64,000 nucleotides of DNA from an uncultured Kiloniellaceae bacterium (GCA_947500035.1 CANMQP010000010.1:434001-498000); one strand, 5' to 3'. Positions 33,332 through 43,441 are shown, numbered from the stretch's first letter. The notes: generated by a model not told the origin, from the letters alone. A program made the numbers and translations.

Positions 33332-34153
33332 TCAAACCTTATCGATGTCCGGAAAGAGGTCCCGAAGGCCTTCGCTCAGTTGTTCGGTGATCTCATTGAG
33401 CAGGCGCTTGCCCTTTTTCGCTGTGGCTAGCGTCGGGTCACCAATAATGCCCGTCTCGCTGAAATCGATATCTTCCGCATCCTTGTCGCTTGAGAAGCGG
33501 ACAGGCTGTGTAAAAGCGCGATTGGTGGCAGGTCGCCGACCGTAGTCAGGGCGCGTGCGTTCCATGCGAACGGTCTCGGGGGCAATGGCGAGCATCATCG
33601 AGGTCATCCGCTCGTCGGCGTGGCCGCCTTGATCTTGCTCCAAAATGCCGTCGAGATCGCGGCCAAGAAGCCGCAGGTTCGACAGGCCAACCCGAACAGA
33701 GGTCTGGTCGAAGAACTGATTGATCACGAGCCGTAGAGGGCCTTCCGTCGAATCGCCGCTGTTAACGATCGCAATGTGTCTTGCCCCTTGTGCGACCAAA
33801 TTCGCCAAGAGTTCCGTCATCATTGCGATGAAGGTATCGGCGGCAATGTGCTGGCTGCCCGGGTAGCCTTTGAAAACAGGTGCGTAAGTCAAGGAAACCA
33901 CGGGCGCGGCGACGATCGGAAGGGTGACTGTGAGGCCGCCCACGAGTTCCTTCACAATCAGGTATTCCGCGTTCAGCGGCAGATGATGCCCGTGTTCCTT
34001 GGCGACGGCACCCACCGGAATGACCACGACTGCACCGGCCGCGAAGCGCTCAGCAGCTTCTGGCCAGGTCATTTCCTCAAGAAGTCTACCTGTTGATGGC
34101 TTGACCAAAACGTGTCCGATTATCTGGATTCGTACCGTAAACAGTGTTGTCAC
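33332..34153 (-). CDS. Creatininase-family protein, divergent metal site
   Basis: The 273-residue protein is a creatininase-family amidohydrolase: LLEEMTWPEAAERF, VIPVGAVAKEHGHHLPLNAE near residues 43-65, GYPGSQHIAADTF and GGHADERMTSMML near 181. The usual zinc-binding motif VNGHGGN is replaced by VNSGDST near 129, so the histidine is lost, and EQHG is AKEHG. This looks like a subfamily variant rather than decay, because the rest of the fold is intact. The reaction is therefore open: creatininase, other amide hydrolases and the MftE-type peptidase share the fold. An ATG at 34072 is an alternative start. It stands alone, convergent with the MFS gene. Confidence 0.88.
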   Translation of the reverse strand: MTTLFTVRIQIIGHVLVKPSTGRLLEEMTWPEAAERFAAGAVVVIPVGAVAKEHGHHLPLNAEYLIVKELVGGLTVTLPIVAAPVVSLTYAPVFKGYPGSQHIAADTFIAMMTELLANLVAQGARHIAIVNSGDSTEGPLRLVINQFFDQTSVRVGLSNLRLLGRDLDGILEQDQGGHADERMTSMMLAIAPETVRMERTRPDYGRRPATNRAFTQPVRFSSDKDAEDIDFSETGIIGDPTLATAKKGKRLLNEITEQLSEGLRDLFPDIDKV

Positions 34154-34367
34154 TGTAGGGCGGCGATATTCGAACTAAGGTCTATGAATCGTCAAGTGAC
34201 CTAGGATTGTATTTTTCACTAAAATATCTTGCAATGATTTGGGTTGGCTAAGTGAATTGAAGAAATAGCGCTAATTTTGCTTTGTGTTAACGGGAAATTT
34301 TAAAAACAATTCTTGCCGAGAGTGTGTTGGCCGAGCCCGAAGCTTGATTTTCAGCCGGGGTTTTGTG

Positions 34368-34398
34368 CAAAAAAAAGGCCTCCGTCGAACGGAGGCCT
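34368..34398 (-). terminator. Rho-independent terminator of the DUF1127 gene
   Basis: On the minus strand AGGCCTCCGT and ACGGAGGCCT form a perfect 10-bp stem around a 3-nt loop, followed by a run of about eight T. It lies about 26 bp after the stop of the DUF1127 gene. Confidence 0.92.
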
Positions 34399-34424
34399 CT
34401 TCAAGATCTGTGTCTGACCGGGAA

Positions 34425-34646
34425 TCAGCTCTGGTTTGCAGCCAAACCGTTAGAACCGGGAACAGTCTCCGCCTTGTCGGCGTGGCGTGTGAACAGCTTC
34501 GTGACGAACCTTGCGATAGCTGCAATGTGCGCGGTGAAGGCTTGGCTTCTTAAAACGCGGGCGCGGGCGACGTGATACTGGATCGTCTCAGGTGAAAGGT
34601 CGTCGTAGCGCGATACTGGCGCTGTAAAATCTTCATGCATTGACAT
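34425..34646 (-). CDS. DUF1127-like small protein
   Basis: From the ATG at 34646, with GGAGG 5 nt upstream, the product is 73 residues. It contains YDDLSPETIQYHVARARVLR and SQAFTAHIAAIARFVTKLF, a basic helical form close to alphaproteobacterial DUF1127 proteins. Members are short, arginine-rich, and in some species affect RNA turnover or phosphate and carbon metabolism. The open frame extends to 34736, but that part lacks a ribosome site. The gene is flanked by a strong terminator, which marks it as a single-gene transcript. Confidence 0.8.
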   Translation of the reverse strand: MSMHEDFTAPVSRYDDLSPETIQYHVARARVLRSQAFTAHIAAIARFVTKLFTRHADKAETVPGSNGLAANQS

Positions 34647-34839
34647 GGTAACCTCCGAATTTATGTCAGAGGCGTTTCTCATCCCGGAGGGTCCGTTCGC
34701 GGACCTATTTTTATTGCGGTGCAACATATCTAGCAACTCGTTTGATTTTTATCAACGCCTAACTAACTAGAAATATGATAATATTCCGTTAAGTATGTGA
34801 ATTGCTGCCATGCAAGAATGTCATGGCTTTTATGCCGAA

Positions 34840-35364
34840 TTAAGGGTCTCCGCCAAGAGAAATATCAACCATGAGGTCATTTGCGAGTTCTTCCAGATCG
34901 TTCTGCAGATCGGCAAGGTCAACAGTCTCGGGCACGTGGATGACGGCAGTTGCGCGGAAAACCTTGCCGCCCGCCATGGAGGCACTGTCCGTGTCTGTTG
35001 TCAGCTCCTGGATGCTGATCTTCCTGCCGGCAAGAACCCGGGTGAAGTCGTGAACGATACCTGGGTGGTCGGATCCTGTGAGCTCGAGTATGTGTGCGCT
35101 GTGATTGCCTGCCGCAGAAACCGTTCCACTCTGTTCGACAACAATCTGAAGGTTCTTGCTGCTGAGGGCCTTCAAAGCGGCGGACACCGCGCTCAGTTCT
35201 TGCTCAGGGGCTTCGATGTGCACGATCCCGGCAAACTTGCCGGCCAGATGGGTCATACGGCTTTCGAGCCAGTTTGCGCCGTTGGCTGTAACGGCGTTGG
35301 CCAGGACTTCAACAAAACCAGGTTTGTCGTCTCCTAGAATGGTTAAAACCAATGATGTAGCCAT
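34840..35364 (-). CDS. GcvR-like protein with two ACT domains
   Basis: The 174-residue protein has two ACT domains. The first (MATSLVLTILGDDKPGFVEV to HIEAPEQEL) and the second (HSAHILELTGSDHPGIVHDF to TAVIHVPETVDL) each keep the glycine/aspartate turn that binds amino acids. This is the layout of GcvR, which in E. coli controls the glycine cleavage genes through GcvA. In alphaproteobacteria the target is not known, and no gcvA lies nearby. It would act in the cytoplasm as an amino-acid-sensing partner of another protein. Confidence 0.88.
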   Translation of the reverse strand: MATSLVLTILGDDKPGFVEVLANAVTANGANWLESRMTHLAGKFAGIVHIEAPEQELSAVSAALKALSSKNLQIVVEQSGTVSAAGNHSAHILELTGSDHPGIVHDFTRVLAGRKISIQELTTDTDSASMAGGKVFRATAVIHVPETVDLADLQNDLEELANDLMVDISLGGDP

Positions 35365-35693
35365 AGCCCAGATCTCCTCTGATTGCTATTCCCTTACGAG
35401 ATAGTCTATGCGCCTTATTGACTAGGGGACAGGCGTTATGTAGTGCGTTAGCAGATTCGAGAACGCTCGCAGGAATGCAGGGCTCATCACATGCAATCCA
35501 GCTCGTTGTCTGGATCACGGCAAGGCGGTATGCGGCATCAATTAATGGTTGTAAAAATTTATTGAAGCACTCTGAAATAACATAAATAAGTCATACTCTT
35601 AGTATGCTATTTTTGCTCTGTTGAAATCGACAGTGCCGATCATTCACGGCGCTTCTAGGATAACCTTCTTGGTGGTTGGGAAAGTACTTTTGT
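35365..35693. other. AT-rich non-coding gap
   Basis: About 330 bp between divergent genes. It is AT-rich from 35540 to 35625 and contains CATACT-CTT-AGTATG, a small perfect inverted repeat at 35592-35606. It should carry promoters. No ORF is supported. Confidence 0.5.
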
Positions 35694-36470
35694 ATGCAAT
35701 ATCAATTGTTTGCCGTGATTTTTCTTGTGCTTCTGGCCGTGTTGGGTTTGCTGTCTTATTGCTTTTACAAAGTCCGACGTATCGACAACAACGTCAGTGA
35801 ATTACTGTTTCTGGTCCGAAAGATCCAACATACAGATCTTATCGATCTCTTTCAGCAACGCCAGAATCTGGACACACTTGAGAGCGAGTTGTCACTGAAA
35901 CATCACCTTCCGCCGACCCGCGGCTGGGCAGCGTCGCCTGATTTCCTGTTGACGGTGGCGCGTCATGCGCATGAGCGGAAACCCACCACGATCGTAGAAT
36001 GCAGTTCAGGGGTTTCGACACTCGTGCTGGCATCCTGCATGCGGGATAACGGTAAAGGGCACGTCTACAGCCTGGAACACGATGAGGCATTCGCCGCCGT
36101 TACGCGCGGAAATCTTGAGCGCGAAGGCCTGAGCGAGTGGGCGACGGTTGTGCACGCACCTTTGACCAACCACAGCATCAACGGCCGGCAGTTCTCCTGG
36201 TATGACGACAGCGGTTTGCCGGAGGGCGAGATCGATATGGTGGTTGTTGATGGACCTCCCCATCTCGTTGGCGACATGGCGCGCTATCCGGCCGGTGCGC
36301 GGCTATTCACAAGATTATCAGAGGGCGGAATCGTGTTTGCGGATGATGCACATCGGGTGGAGGAAGAGCCCACGCTTGCGGCCTGGCGCAGGGAGTTCCC
36401 GTCCTTTGAGGAGAGCTACCGATACTGCGAAAAGGGCTGCATCTCCTTCGCCAAGCCAGAACAGGCTTGA
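35694..36470 (+). CDS. Membrane-anchored SAM-dependent methyltransferase-like protein
   Basis: From the ATG at 35694 the product is 258 residues. One N-terminal membrane helix (FAVIFLVLLAVLGLLSYCF) leads to a short coiled stretch, then a class I methyltransferase fold of the Methyltransf_24 type. TTIVECSSGVSTLVLASCM is the SAM-binding loop, HVYSLEHDEAFAAVTRGNL the acidic turn, and EIDMVVVDGPPHLVGDMARY the next strand. The catalytic part should face the cytoplasm. A TTG start at 35676 would add 6 residues. Neighbours give no hint of the substrate. Confidence 0.85.
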   Translation: MQYQLFAVIFLVLLAVLGLLSYCFYKVRRIDNNVSELLFLVRKIQHTDLIDLFQQRQNLDTLESELSLKHHLPPTRGWAASPDFLLTVARHAHERKPTTIVECSSGVSTLVLASCMRDNGKGHVYSLEHDEAFAAVTRGNLEREGLSEWATVVHAPLTNHSINGRQFSWYDDSGLPEGEIDMVVVDGPPHLVGDMARYPAGARLFTRLSEGGIVFADDAHRVEEEPTLAAWRREFPSFEESYRYCEKGCISFAKPEQA

Positions 36471-36554
36471 GTCCCGTCGCGTCAAAGACGTGAACTCAAC
36501 CTGGGTGCCTTAATGCGGATTGCCGAGGGCGATTCCGGTTAAACTGGATCTGAC

Positions 36555-37877
36555 CTAGGCGTAGAGCAAGGTGCAGATGACGATTGCGGCGGCAACCCCG
36601 GTGGCGTCTGCAGCCAGCGCGGCGACAAGCGCATGCCGGATCCGGCGAATCTGGACGGCACCGAAGTAAACGGCCAGGACATAAAAAGTCGTTTCGGTCG
36701 ATCCCTGGAAGGTACTGACGAGATAGCCTGTGTAGCTATCCGGACCGATGGCGGGGTTTTCAATGATCGAAGCCAATATCCCGTAAGCTCCGGAACCGGA
36801 TAGGGGACGAAGAAGGGCCATCGGCAGGGCTTCCGGCGGCAAGCCAAACAACTGCGTGACCTGGCCTAAAGGCTCGATCATCAGTTCCATGGCGCCGCTC
36901 GCGCGGAACATGCCGACCGCGACCAGGATTGCGACCAGATATGGGATGATGCGAAGCGCCACCTGGAAACCATCCTTCGCGCCCTCAACGAAAACCTCAT
37001 AGATCGCAACGCGGCGCGCCACCCCAAATCCCAACAGGGCAACCATCAGGCCGGGGATAATCCAGGGAGAGATGGACTGTCCGAACAAAATCGTCACCGG
37101 CACGAGGCACAGGATCGTTGCCAGGGCGAGGGCGGAAACCCAAAAGGGATAGGTGCTCTTTTCGGCCTGTTCGGCCATGGCCCTGACGTCTTGTGCATAT
37201 TCCTGTTGAACCCGCTCTTCTCTTTGGGCTTCGGAGCCGGGTCGATCGGCCTTCGCGGAACCGGCGCTCGCAGGCCAGAGATTCTGGCAGAGCTTGGCGA
37301 CCAGGATAGCAATCGTTGTTGAGCAGATCGTGGCAAAAAGCGTGGTTGGCAGGATACCCGCAGGGTCTTGTGAACCCGCGGCGGCCCGCAGGGCAATGAC
37401 ACCTGTCGGCAAAAGCGTGACGCTGGAGGTGTTGATGGCGAGAAACAGCGCCATGGCATTGGTTGCTGTGCCGGGATTGGGATTGAGTTTATCCAGTTCC
37501 TCCATGGCACGGATACCAAACGGAGTTGCCGCATTCCCGAGACCGAGGGCATTGGCCGACAGATTCATGACGATCGCGCCCATGGCCGGGTGGTCTGCAG
37601 GTACCTCGGGGAACAGCCGGATCATCAGCGGGCGCAGGGTTTTCGCAATGATTGTCAGGAGGCCGCCGGCCTCGGCAACCTTCATCAACCCGAGAAACAG
37701 CGCCATGGCGCCCACCAGACCGATTGCCAGGGTGACGGCGCCACCGGCGGCATCAATCATGCCGATAGAGAGCACTTCCATGGGGCTGGAGCCACCAACC
37801 CGTGGATCCCAAGTGAATTGGCGGATGCCTGCGACGGCGAAGGCGATAACAACGATCGCAAAGAAAATACCATTCAC
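36555..37877 (-). CDS. Fused SpmA-SpmB nucleoside-recognition membrane protein
   Basis: The 440-residue protein joins two halves that are separate genes in Bacillus. The N-terminal half resembles SpmA (GAVTLAIGLVGAMALFLGLM, FPEVPADHPAMGAIVMNLSA and NALGLGNAATPFGIRAMEEL), and the C-terminal half resembles SpmB (GAKDGFQVALRIIPYLVAIL, MALLRPLSGSGAYGIL, VSTFQGSTETTFYVLAVYFG). Both contain Gate/nucleoside-recognition domains, with about ten membrane helices in all. A charged linker near residues 215-250 joins the halves. The fused form is common in Gram-negatives, where its transport role is not known, and it has nothing to do with spores here. Confidence 0.9.
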   Translation of the reverse strand: MNGIFFAIVVIAFAVAGIRQFTWDPRVGGSSPMEVLSIGMIDAAGGAVTLAIGLVGAMALFLGLMKVAEAGGLLTIIAKTLRPLMIRLFPEVPADHPAMGAIVMNLSANALGLGNAATPFGIRAMEELDKLNPNPGTATNAMALFLAINTSSVTLLPTGVIALRAAAGSQDPAGILPTTLFATICSTTIAILVAKLCQNLWPASAGSAKADRPGSEAQREERVQQEYAQDVRAMAEQAEKSTYPFWVSALALATILCLVPVTILFGQSISPWIIPGLMVALLGFGVARRVAIYEVFVEGAKDGFQVALRIIPYLVAILVAVGMFRASGAMELMIEPLGQVTQLFGLPPEALPMALLRPLSGSGAYGILASIIENPAIGPDSYTGYLVSTFQGSTETTFYVLAVYFGAVQIRRIRHALVAALAADATGVAAAIVICTLLYA

Positions 37878-38094
37878 GGCTGGACGACCACGCCTGAAGT
37901 TTTCACGGCACCTTGCTTATCATGCTTGTCCGGATTCGGGCCAGCAGGCGGAATTCCAGCAGACGCTCTGTGCTTCATATGTGTGCTTAACACGCTGTTA
38001 AGTGAGAACTGGTATTTCTCAGTCCCCCGACGCGCGCGATGTTTGTCGCCGTCTTACAATCAGCAAAGCTATGGGAGCCGGCCGGTCCGTTAAT

Positions 38095-38589
38095 ATGAAT
38101 ACTGCAGCGAATGAAGGTTTCGACAAAGTTGTCGATGTCATTGAGAGCATCGAGGAAGAATCGCGTATTCTGAGTGAGGAAATTCAGAAGGTCGGCAAGG
38201 TCGCGCAGCAGATCGACGCGATCGCAAAGCAGACAAATCTGCTCGCGCTAAATGCCACCATCGAGGCGGCACGTGCCGGCGAAGCCGGAAAGGGTTTTGC
38301 GGTGGTTGCAGGCGAGGTGAAACAGCTCGCCAATCAAACCTCTGCCGCGACCTCTGAAATCAGTGAAACCTTGAAAACCCTGACCGATCAGGCGGAACGC
38401 CTGACATCGCGCAGTCATTCCGCGCGCGCTGCGCTCGGCGGCGCATCCAGTCAGCCTCAGGCGAGCAATGATCCGGCACCACAGATCAGTGCGCCTGTTA
38501 CGAAGGCCTCTGCGGCAGCGGCATCACAGCCTATCGCCCCCGCACCGCAAGCCTCCGAGGCCTCTGCTGAGGGTGGCGTCCTGATGTAG
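38095..38589 (+). CDS. Soluble chemoreceptor signalling-hairpin protein without sensor domain
   Basis: From the ATG at 38095 the product is 164 residues. It contains the highly conserved MCP hairpin ([40 protein letters not shown]) flanked by short coiled coil on both sides, then a tail rich in Ala, Pro, Gln and Ser ([20 protein letters not shown]). It has no membrane helix, ligand domain or HAMP, so it is about a quarter the size of a normal receptor. It could dock with CheA/CheW from the cytoplasm, or it could be a decayed remnant of a longer receptor. The frame is open upstream to 38002, but those residues look non-coding. A terminator follows. Confidence 0.8.
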   Translation: MNTAANEGFDKVVDVIESIEEESRILSEEIQKVGKVAQQIDAIAKQTNLLALNATIEAARAGEAGKGFAVVAGEVKQLANQTSAATSEISETLKTLTDQAERLTSRSHSARAALGGASSQPQASNDPAPQISAPVTKASAAAASQPIAPAPQASEASAEGGVLM

Positions 38590-38614
38590 GACCTGAGGAC
38601 AAGTCTTTAAGATC

Positions 38615-38655
38615 AAAAAAGCGGGTCAGATGCGATGTCTGGCCCGCTTTTTTCT
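38615..38655. terminator. Bidirectional rho-independent terminator
   Basis: GCGGGTCAGA and TCTGGCCCGC form a near-perfect 10-bp stem around 7 nt, with six A before and six T after. It serves both the chemoreceptor-like gene on the plus strand and ppdK on the minus strand. Confidence 0.93.
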
Positions 38656-38679
38656 ATTGCTTCGAATGTCCGCTTCGGC

Positions 38680-41349
38680 CTACTGCGTCTTAGCGGTCAA
38701 GGCTGCCTGGGCGGCCGCCAGGCGGGCAATCGGCACCCGGTAGGGGGAGCAGGAAACGTAGTCGAGCCCGACTTTCTGGCAGAAGTGGATCGATGACGGG
38801 TCACCACCGTGCTCGCCACAGATACCCAGCTTGATATCCGGCCGCTGCGCCTGGCCGCGCTCCGTGGCGATACTCACGAGTTCACCTACGCCCTCGTTAT
38901 CGAGCGAGATAAAGGGATCCTGTTCAATGATGCCGCGATGCTCGTAGGTGCCGAGGAAACTGCCCGCATCATCACGTGACAGGCCGTAAGTGGTCTGGGT
39001 CAGATCGTTGGTGCCGAAGCTGAAGAACTCGGCCTCTTCCGCGATTTCGCTGGCACGCAGAGCGGCACGCGGCAACTCAATCATGGTGCCGACGAGATAT
39101 TTGATCTCGGTTTTTTCAGCATCCATGACTTCCCGGGCGATCCGGTCGACCAGTTCTTTCAGGATCTCGATTTCCCGTTTGACGGCAATCAAGGGGATCA
39201 TAACCTCCGGCTCGACCGACTTACCCAATTCCTTCGCGACATGGGCGGCGGCTTCGAAGATCGCCCGAACCTGCATCTCATAGATTTCCGGGTAGGAGAT
39301 CCCAAGACGGCATCCCCGGTGACCCAGCATGGGGTTGTTCTCGTTCAGTTTGCCGGCCCGGCTGCGCACGATATCGAGCGGCATGTTCGAGGCTTCCGCA
39401 AACTCCGCCAGTTCGGCTTCGCCATGAGGCAAAAACTCATGTAGAGGCGGGTCCAGCAAGCGAATGGTGACCGGTAAGCCGTCCATGATTTCAAAGATCT
39501 CGATGAAATCCTGACGCTGCATGGGCAGGATCTTGGCCAGTGCGGTGCGGCGCTCGCGTTCGTCGTCCGCCATGATCATCTCGCGGACCGCGACAATCCG
39601 CTCGCCCTCGAAGAACATGTGCTCGGTACGGCAAAGCCCGACGCCTTCGGCGCCGAAATCGCGTGCCGTCCGGCAGTCCGTCGGGGTGTCGGCGTTGGCA
39701 CGCACTTCCATCTGACGGATTGAGTCCGCCCATCCCATGAGGATGCCGAAGTCACCGGAGAGCTCAGGCTGAAGCGTCGGAACCTCGCCTTTCATGACCT
39801 CGCCGCTGCCGCCGTCGATGGTGATCAGATCACCTTCGTGGAGTTCATCGGTCCGGGTGCGTAACACGCCCGTTTTGTAGTCGATGCGAAGCTCACCGGC
39901 ACCGGCCACACAGGCGCGGCCCATCCCGCGGGCAACCACGGCAGCATGGCTGGTCATCCCGCCGCGCGTCGTCAAGATGCCCTTTGCGGCATGCATGCCG
40001 TGAATGTCATCGGGCGAGGTCTCGATCCGGCAAAGAATGACGGCATCACCGGCGGCGGCCTGCTTCTCGGCGGCATCGGCGCTAAAGACGATTTTTCCGG
40101 AGGCGGCACCGGGGGAGGCCGGCAGGCCACGAGTCAGAACATGACGCGGCGCGTTCGGGTCGAGCGTCGGATGCAGCAGCTGGTCCAGCGAAGCCGGATC
40201 AACCCGGTTGATCGCTTCCTCTTTCGTGATCAGGCCTTCGTTCACCAGATCAACGGCGATTTTCAGTGCGGCGGGCGCAGTGCGCTTCCCGGCACGGGTC
40301 TGGAGCATATAAAGCGTGCCACGCTGTACGGTGAACTCAATGTCCTGAATGTCTCGGTAATGCTTCTCGAGGCGCAGACGCACATCGTTAAGCTGCCCAA
40401 AAACCTCAGGCATAACCTCTTCCATGGCGGGCAGGTTGGAGCTGTTGGCTTCCTTGCCCTGAATGGTCAGGTGCTGCGGCGTGCGGATACCGGCCACGAC
40501 GTCTTCGCCCTGGGCGTTGACCAGGTATTCGCCGTAAAAGATGTTCTCGCCGGTCGAGGGGTCGCGGGTGAAGGCGACGCCGGTCGCACAATCGTCTCCC
40601 ATGTTGCCGAACACCATCGCCTGTACGTTGACGGCGGTGCCCCAGGAGGCGGGGATGGCGTGGAGCCGTCGGTAGGTGATGGCGCGCTGGTTCATCCAGG
40701 AGCCGAAGACAGCCGAAACCGCGGCCCAGAGCTGATCTTTTGGGTTCTGCGGGAAGGGGTCGCCGGTCTCCTCGACGATCTTTGCTTTGAAGCCTTCGAT
40801 CACCTTGCGCCAGTCGTCGGCGTTCAGGTCGGTATCCATGGAATAGCCACGGTCTTCTTTGTGCAGCTCGAGGATTTCCTCGAAGTGATGGTGATCGACT
40901 TCCAACACTACGTCCCCGAACATCTGGATGAAACGCCGGTAGCTGTCGTAGGCAAAGCGCTCGTCGCCGGAAGCTGTTGCAAGGCCGCGCACGGTTTCGT
41001 CGTTGAGGCCCAGGTTGAGGACCGTGTCCATCATACCAGGCATGGAGGCCCGGGCACCGGATCGGACCGACACCAACAGGGGATCCTTCGCATCGCCAAA
41101 CTTTACACCGACCTGCGTCTCGATCTTTGCCAGGGCCTCGTCGAGCTGGCCTGAGAGTTCGTCGGGATAGCGGCGGTCGTTGTCGTAGTAGGCCGTGCAG
41201 ACCTCGGTCGTGATGGTAAAACCGGCAGGAACCGGGAGCCCCAGCGATGACATCTCGGCCAGATTGGCACCCTTACCACCCAGAAGGTTTTTCATGTCGG
41301 CGCTGCCATCTGCGGTACCGGCACCGAAACTATAGACCCACTTAGTCAT
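38680..41349 (-). CDS. ppdK: Pyruvate, phosphate dikinase
   Basis: The 889-residue protein is a full-length PPDK, which interconverts pyruvate, ATP and phosphate with PEP, AMP and pyrophosphate. It has the N-terminal ATP-grasp part (NLLGGKGANLAEMSSLGLPV to VSVRSGARASMPGMMDTVLN), the swivelling histidine domain with GGMTSHAAVVARGMG near residue 460, and the PEP/pyruvate barrel. That barrel has EGVGLCRTEHMF and GICGEHGGDPSS, with the catalytic cysteine near residue 840. It lets the cell make PEP from pyruvate, which fits growth on pyruvate-yielding compounds such as sulfolactate. It follows glyS after 9 bp, in the common alphaproteobacterial order glyQ-glyS-ppdK. Confidence 0.98.
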   Translation of the reverse strand: MTKWVYSFGAGTADGSADMKNLLGGKGANLAEMSSLGLPVPAGFTITTEVCTAYYDNDRRYPDELSGQLDEALAKIETQVGVKFGDAKDPLLVSVRSGARASMPGMMDTVLNLGLNDETVRGLATASGDERFAYDSYRRFIQMFGDVVLEVDHHHFEEILELHKEDRGYSMDTDLNADDWRKVIEGFKAKIVEETGDPFPQNPKDQLWAAVSAVFGSWMNQRAITYRRLHAIPASWGTAVNVQAMVFGNMGDDCATGVAFTRDPSTGENIFYGEYLVNAQGEDVVAGIRTPQHLTIQGKEANSSNLPAMEEVMPEVFGQLNDVRLRLEKHYRDIQDIEFTVQRGTLYMLQTRAGKRTAPAALKIAVDLVNEGLITKEEAINRVDPASLDQLLHPTLDPNAPRHVLTRGLPASPGAASGKIVFSADAAEKQAAAGDAVILCRIETSPDDIHGMHAAKGILTTRGGMTSHAAVVARGMGRACVAGAGELRIDYKTGVLRTRTDELHEGDLITIDGGSGEVMKGEVPTLQPELSGDFGILMGWADSIRQMEVRANADTPTDCRTARDFGAEGVGLCRTEHMFFEGERIVAVREMIMADDERERRTALAKILPMQRQDFIEIFEIMDGLPVTIRLLDPPLHEFLPHGEAELAEFAEASNMPLDIVRSRAGKLNENNPMLGHRGCRLGISYPEIYEMQVRAIFEAAAHVAKELGKSVEPEVMIPLIAVKREIEILKELVDRIAREVMDAEKTEIKYLVGTMIELPRAALRASEIAEEAEFFSFGTNDLTQTTYGLSRDDAGSFLGTYEHRGIIEQDPFISLDNEGVGELVSIATERGQAQRPDIKLGICGEHGGDPSSIHFCQKVGLDYVSCSPYRVPIARLAAAQAALTAKTQ

Positions 41350-41358
41350 TGAATTCGA

Positions 41359-43437
41359 TTACCCTTCAATTTTGGAGAAATCCGCGACCTGACCCAAGGT
41401 CGCACCAATACGGGAAAGAAGTCTTAATCTGTTGGCTCTGAGGCCGCTGTCGTCGGCGTTGACCGTGACCTCGTCGAAATAGCTGTCCACCGGCTTGCGC
41501 AGCTTAGCGAGCGCGGCCATGGCTGCGGTGAAATCTTCCTGGCTTAAGGCCGCTGCCGCAGTCGCGGAACCTTGCTCAAGCGCTTCGAAAAGTGCGCGTT
41601 CTTCGTCCTGGGCAAAGGCTTCCGGCGTGACGCTGCCGTCATAGCGGGTTCCATCTTTCTTTTCCTCGATGCGCACGATGTTGGCGGCACGCCGGAAAGC
41701 GATCAAGAGGTTCGCACCGTCCTCGCTCTCGATGAAGGACCCCAGCGCGTCAACCCGTGCCAGCAGGCGCACCAGGTCGTCCTCGCCACCCAGCGCGAAG
41801 ACCGCGGTCACCAGGTCATGGCGCACGCCCTTGTCTTTCAGGACCACCTTCAGGCGGTCGGCGAAGAATGCCATGAGGTCCGGGCCGACCGGCGCGCTCT
41901 CAAGATGGGGGTAGAGTTGCTGCGCTGCGTCGAAGACTTTCATCAAGGGCAGCCGCAGACCGTTCTCCAGGATTAAGCGCACGACACCAAGCGCGGCGCG
42001 GCGCAGGGCGTAGGGGTCCTTGGAGCCGGTTGGTTTTTCATCGATCGCGAAGAAACCGGTCAGAATGTCGATCTTGTCCGCCAGAGCCACGGCCACGGAA
42101 ACCGGCGCCGAAGGGCAGGCGTCACCGGGACCGAGCGGTGAATAGTGCTCTGCGATCGCCTGAGCGACCTCGGCATGCTCGCCGTCCTGCAGCGCGTAGT
42201 AGCGGCCCATGACGCCCTGTAGTTCCGGGAACTCGCCCACCATGCCCGTAACCAGATCCGCCTTGGCGAGGCGCGCGGCGGAGCGGGCGCGGTCTTTGTC
42301 GGCGCCGGGAATGTGGGCGCTGAGTTCGGCGGCCAGCGCTTCCACCCGGTCCACCTTCTGGTCCAGGGTGCCCAGTCTCGCGTGGAACACGATATCCGAT
42401 AGCGCGGTTGTGCGGCTGGCCAGTGGCTGCTGGCGATCCTGATCCCAGAAGAAGCGGGCGTCGGAGAGGCGGGCGCTCAGGACCCGCTGGTTCCCCTCGA
42501 TAATGGTTGCGCCGCCGTCCGAGGCTTCCATGTTGGCGACAAAGACGAAGCGGTTGGCGAGGACATCGCCGTTCTGGACCGAAAAGTACTTCTGATGACT
42601 GCGCATCGAAGTCGACAGGACTTCCGGCGGCAGGGACATGAAGTCTTCGTCGATCTTGCCGATCATCACCACCGGCCATTCGATCAGTCCGCTGACCTCA
42701 TCCAAGAGGGCATCGTCCGCTTTCAGGGAAAGTCCCTCGGCGGCAGTGATTTTCGCGGCGGCGTCGGCGATGGTTTTGCGGCGTTCCGCCGGATCGAGCA
42801 TCACTTTTGCTTCGGCCAGTTTACTCTTGTAGTCGGCGAAGCCGATGACCGTGATGGGCGCGCCGTCGCTCATGAAGCGGTGCCCGAGCGTGCTGTCGCC
42901 GAAGGACAGGCTCATACCATTGCCCAGGTCCAGCGTCCCATCGAGCAGCTTGCCGTCGAAGAGGGCAATGATGGAATGCAGAGGCCGAACCCAGCGAAAC
43001 CCGGTGCGGGCCCAGCGCATGGATTTTGCCCAGGGTAAGGCCTGAACCGACTCGATCAGAATACCGGGCAGGACATCGGAAGTCGGCTGACCGGCGATTT
43101 CCTTGACCAGAAAGTAGAAATTGCCCTTTGGCGTTTCACGGACCTCGGCCTCGTCAACGGAACTCAGGCCGTTGGCTTTGAGGAAGCCGCCGATGGCCTG
43201 TTCCGGCGCGCCGACCTTGGGGCCCTTCTTTTCTTCGGAGACGTCCGGCTGCTTGTCGGGCAAGCCCTCGGCAACCAGTGCAATGCGTCGCGGCGTTGCG
43301 TAAGTCTCCACCGACGATACCGAGAGACCTGCGCTTTTCAGACGGTCGCTCACCAGACGTTTTAGATCCGCAGCCGCCTTGGCTTGCATGCGGGCGGGAA
43401 TTTCCTCGCTGAGGAGCTCGAAAAGCAACTCGGCCAT
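41359..43437 (-). CDS. glyS: Glycine--tRNA ligase beta subunit
   Basis: From the ATG at 43437 the product is 692 residues and begins [18 protein letters not shown], the standard start of GlyS. The body contains [20 protein letters not shown] and [14 protein letters not shown], and it ends with an anticodon-binding type helix bundle ([20 protein letters not shown]). With GlyQ it forms the alpha2beta2 enzyme that charges tRNA-Gly in the cytoplasm. The frame is open up to 43512, but that extension overlaps glyQ and is not needed. It starts 4 bp after the glyQ stop. Confidence 0.98.
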   Translation of the reverse strand: MAELLFELLSEEIPARMQAKAAADLKRLVSDRLKSAGLSVSSVETYATPRRIALVAEGLPDKQPDVSEEKKGPKVGAPEQAIGGFLKANGLSSVDEAEVRETPKGNFYFLVKEIAGQPTSDVLPGILIESVQALPWAKSMRWARTGFRWVRPLHSIIALFDGKLLDGTLDLGNGMSLSFGDSTLGHRFMSDGAPITVIGFADYKSKLAEAKVMLDPAERRKTIADAAAKITAAEGLSLKADDALLDEVSGLIEWPVVMIGKIDEDFMSLPPEVLSTSMRSHQKYFSVQNGDVLANRFVFVANMEASDGGATIIEGNQRVLSARLSDARFFWDQDRQQPLASRTTALSDIVFHARLGTLDQKVDRVEALAAELSAHIPGADKDRARSAARLAKADLVTGMVGEFPELQGVMGRYYALQDGEHAEVAQAIAEHYSPLGPGDACPSAPVSVAVALADKIDILTGFFAIDEKPTGSKDPYALRRAALGVVRLILENGLRLPLMKVFDAAQQLYPHLESAPVGPDLMAFFADRLKVVLKDKGVRHDLVTAVFALGGEDDLVRLLARVDALGSFIESEDGANLLIAFRRAANIVRIEEKKDGTRYDGSVTPEAFAQDEERALFEALEQGSATAAAALSQEDFTAAMAALAKLRKPVDSYFDEVTVNADDSGLRANRLRLLSRIGATLGQVADFSKIEG

Positions 43438-43441
43438 GGCT

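Noticed and set aside
39946-41154. A 402-codon plus-strand frame opposite ppdK
   Set aside because: It is antisense to a full-length PPDK and shows no family features.
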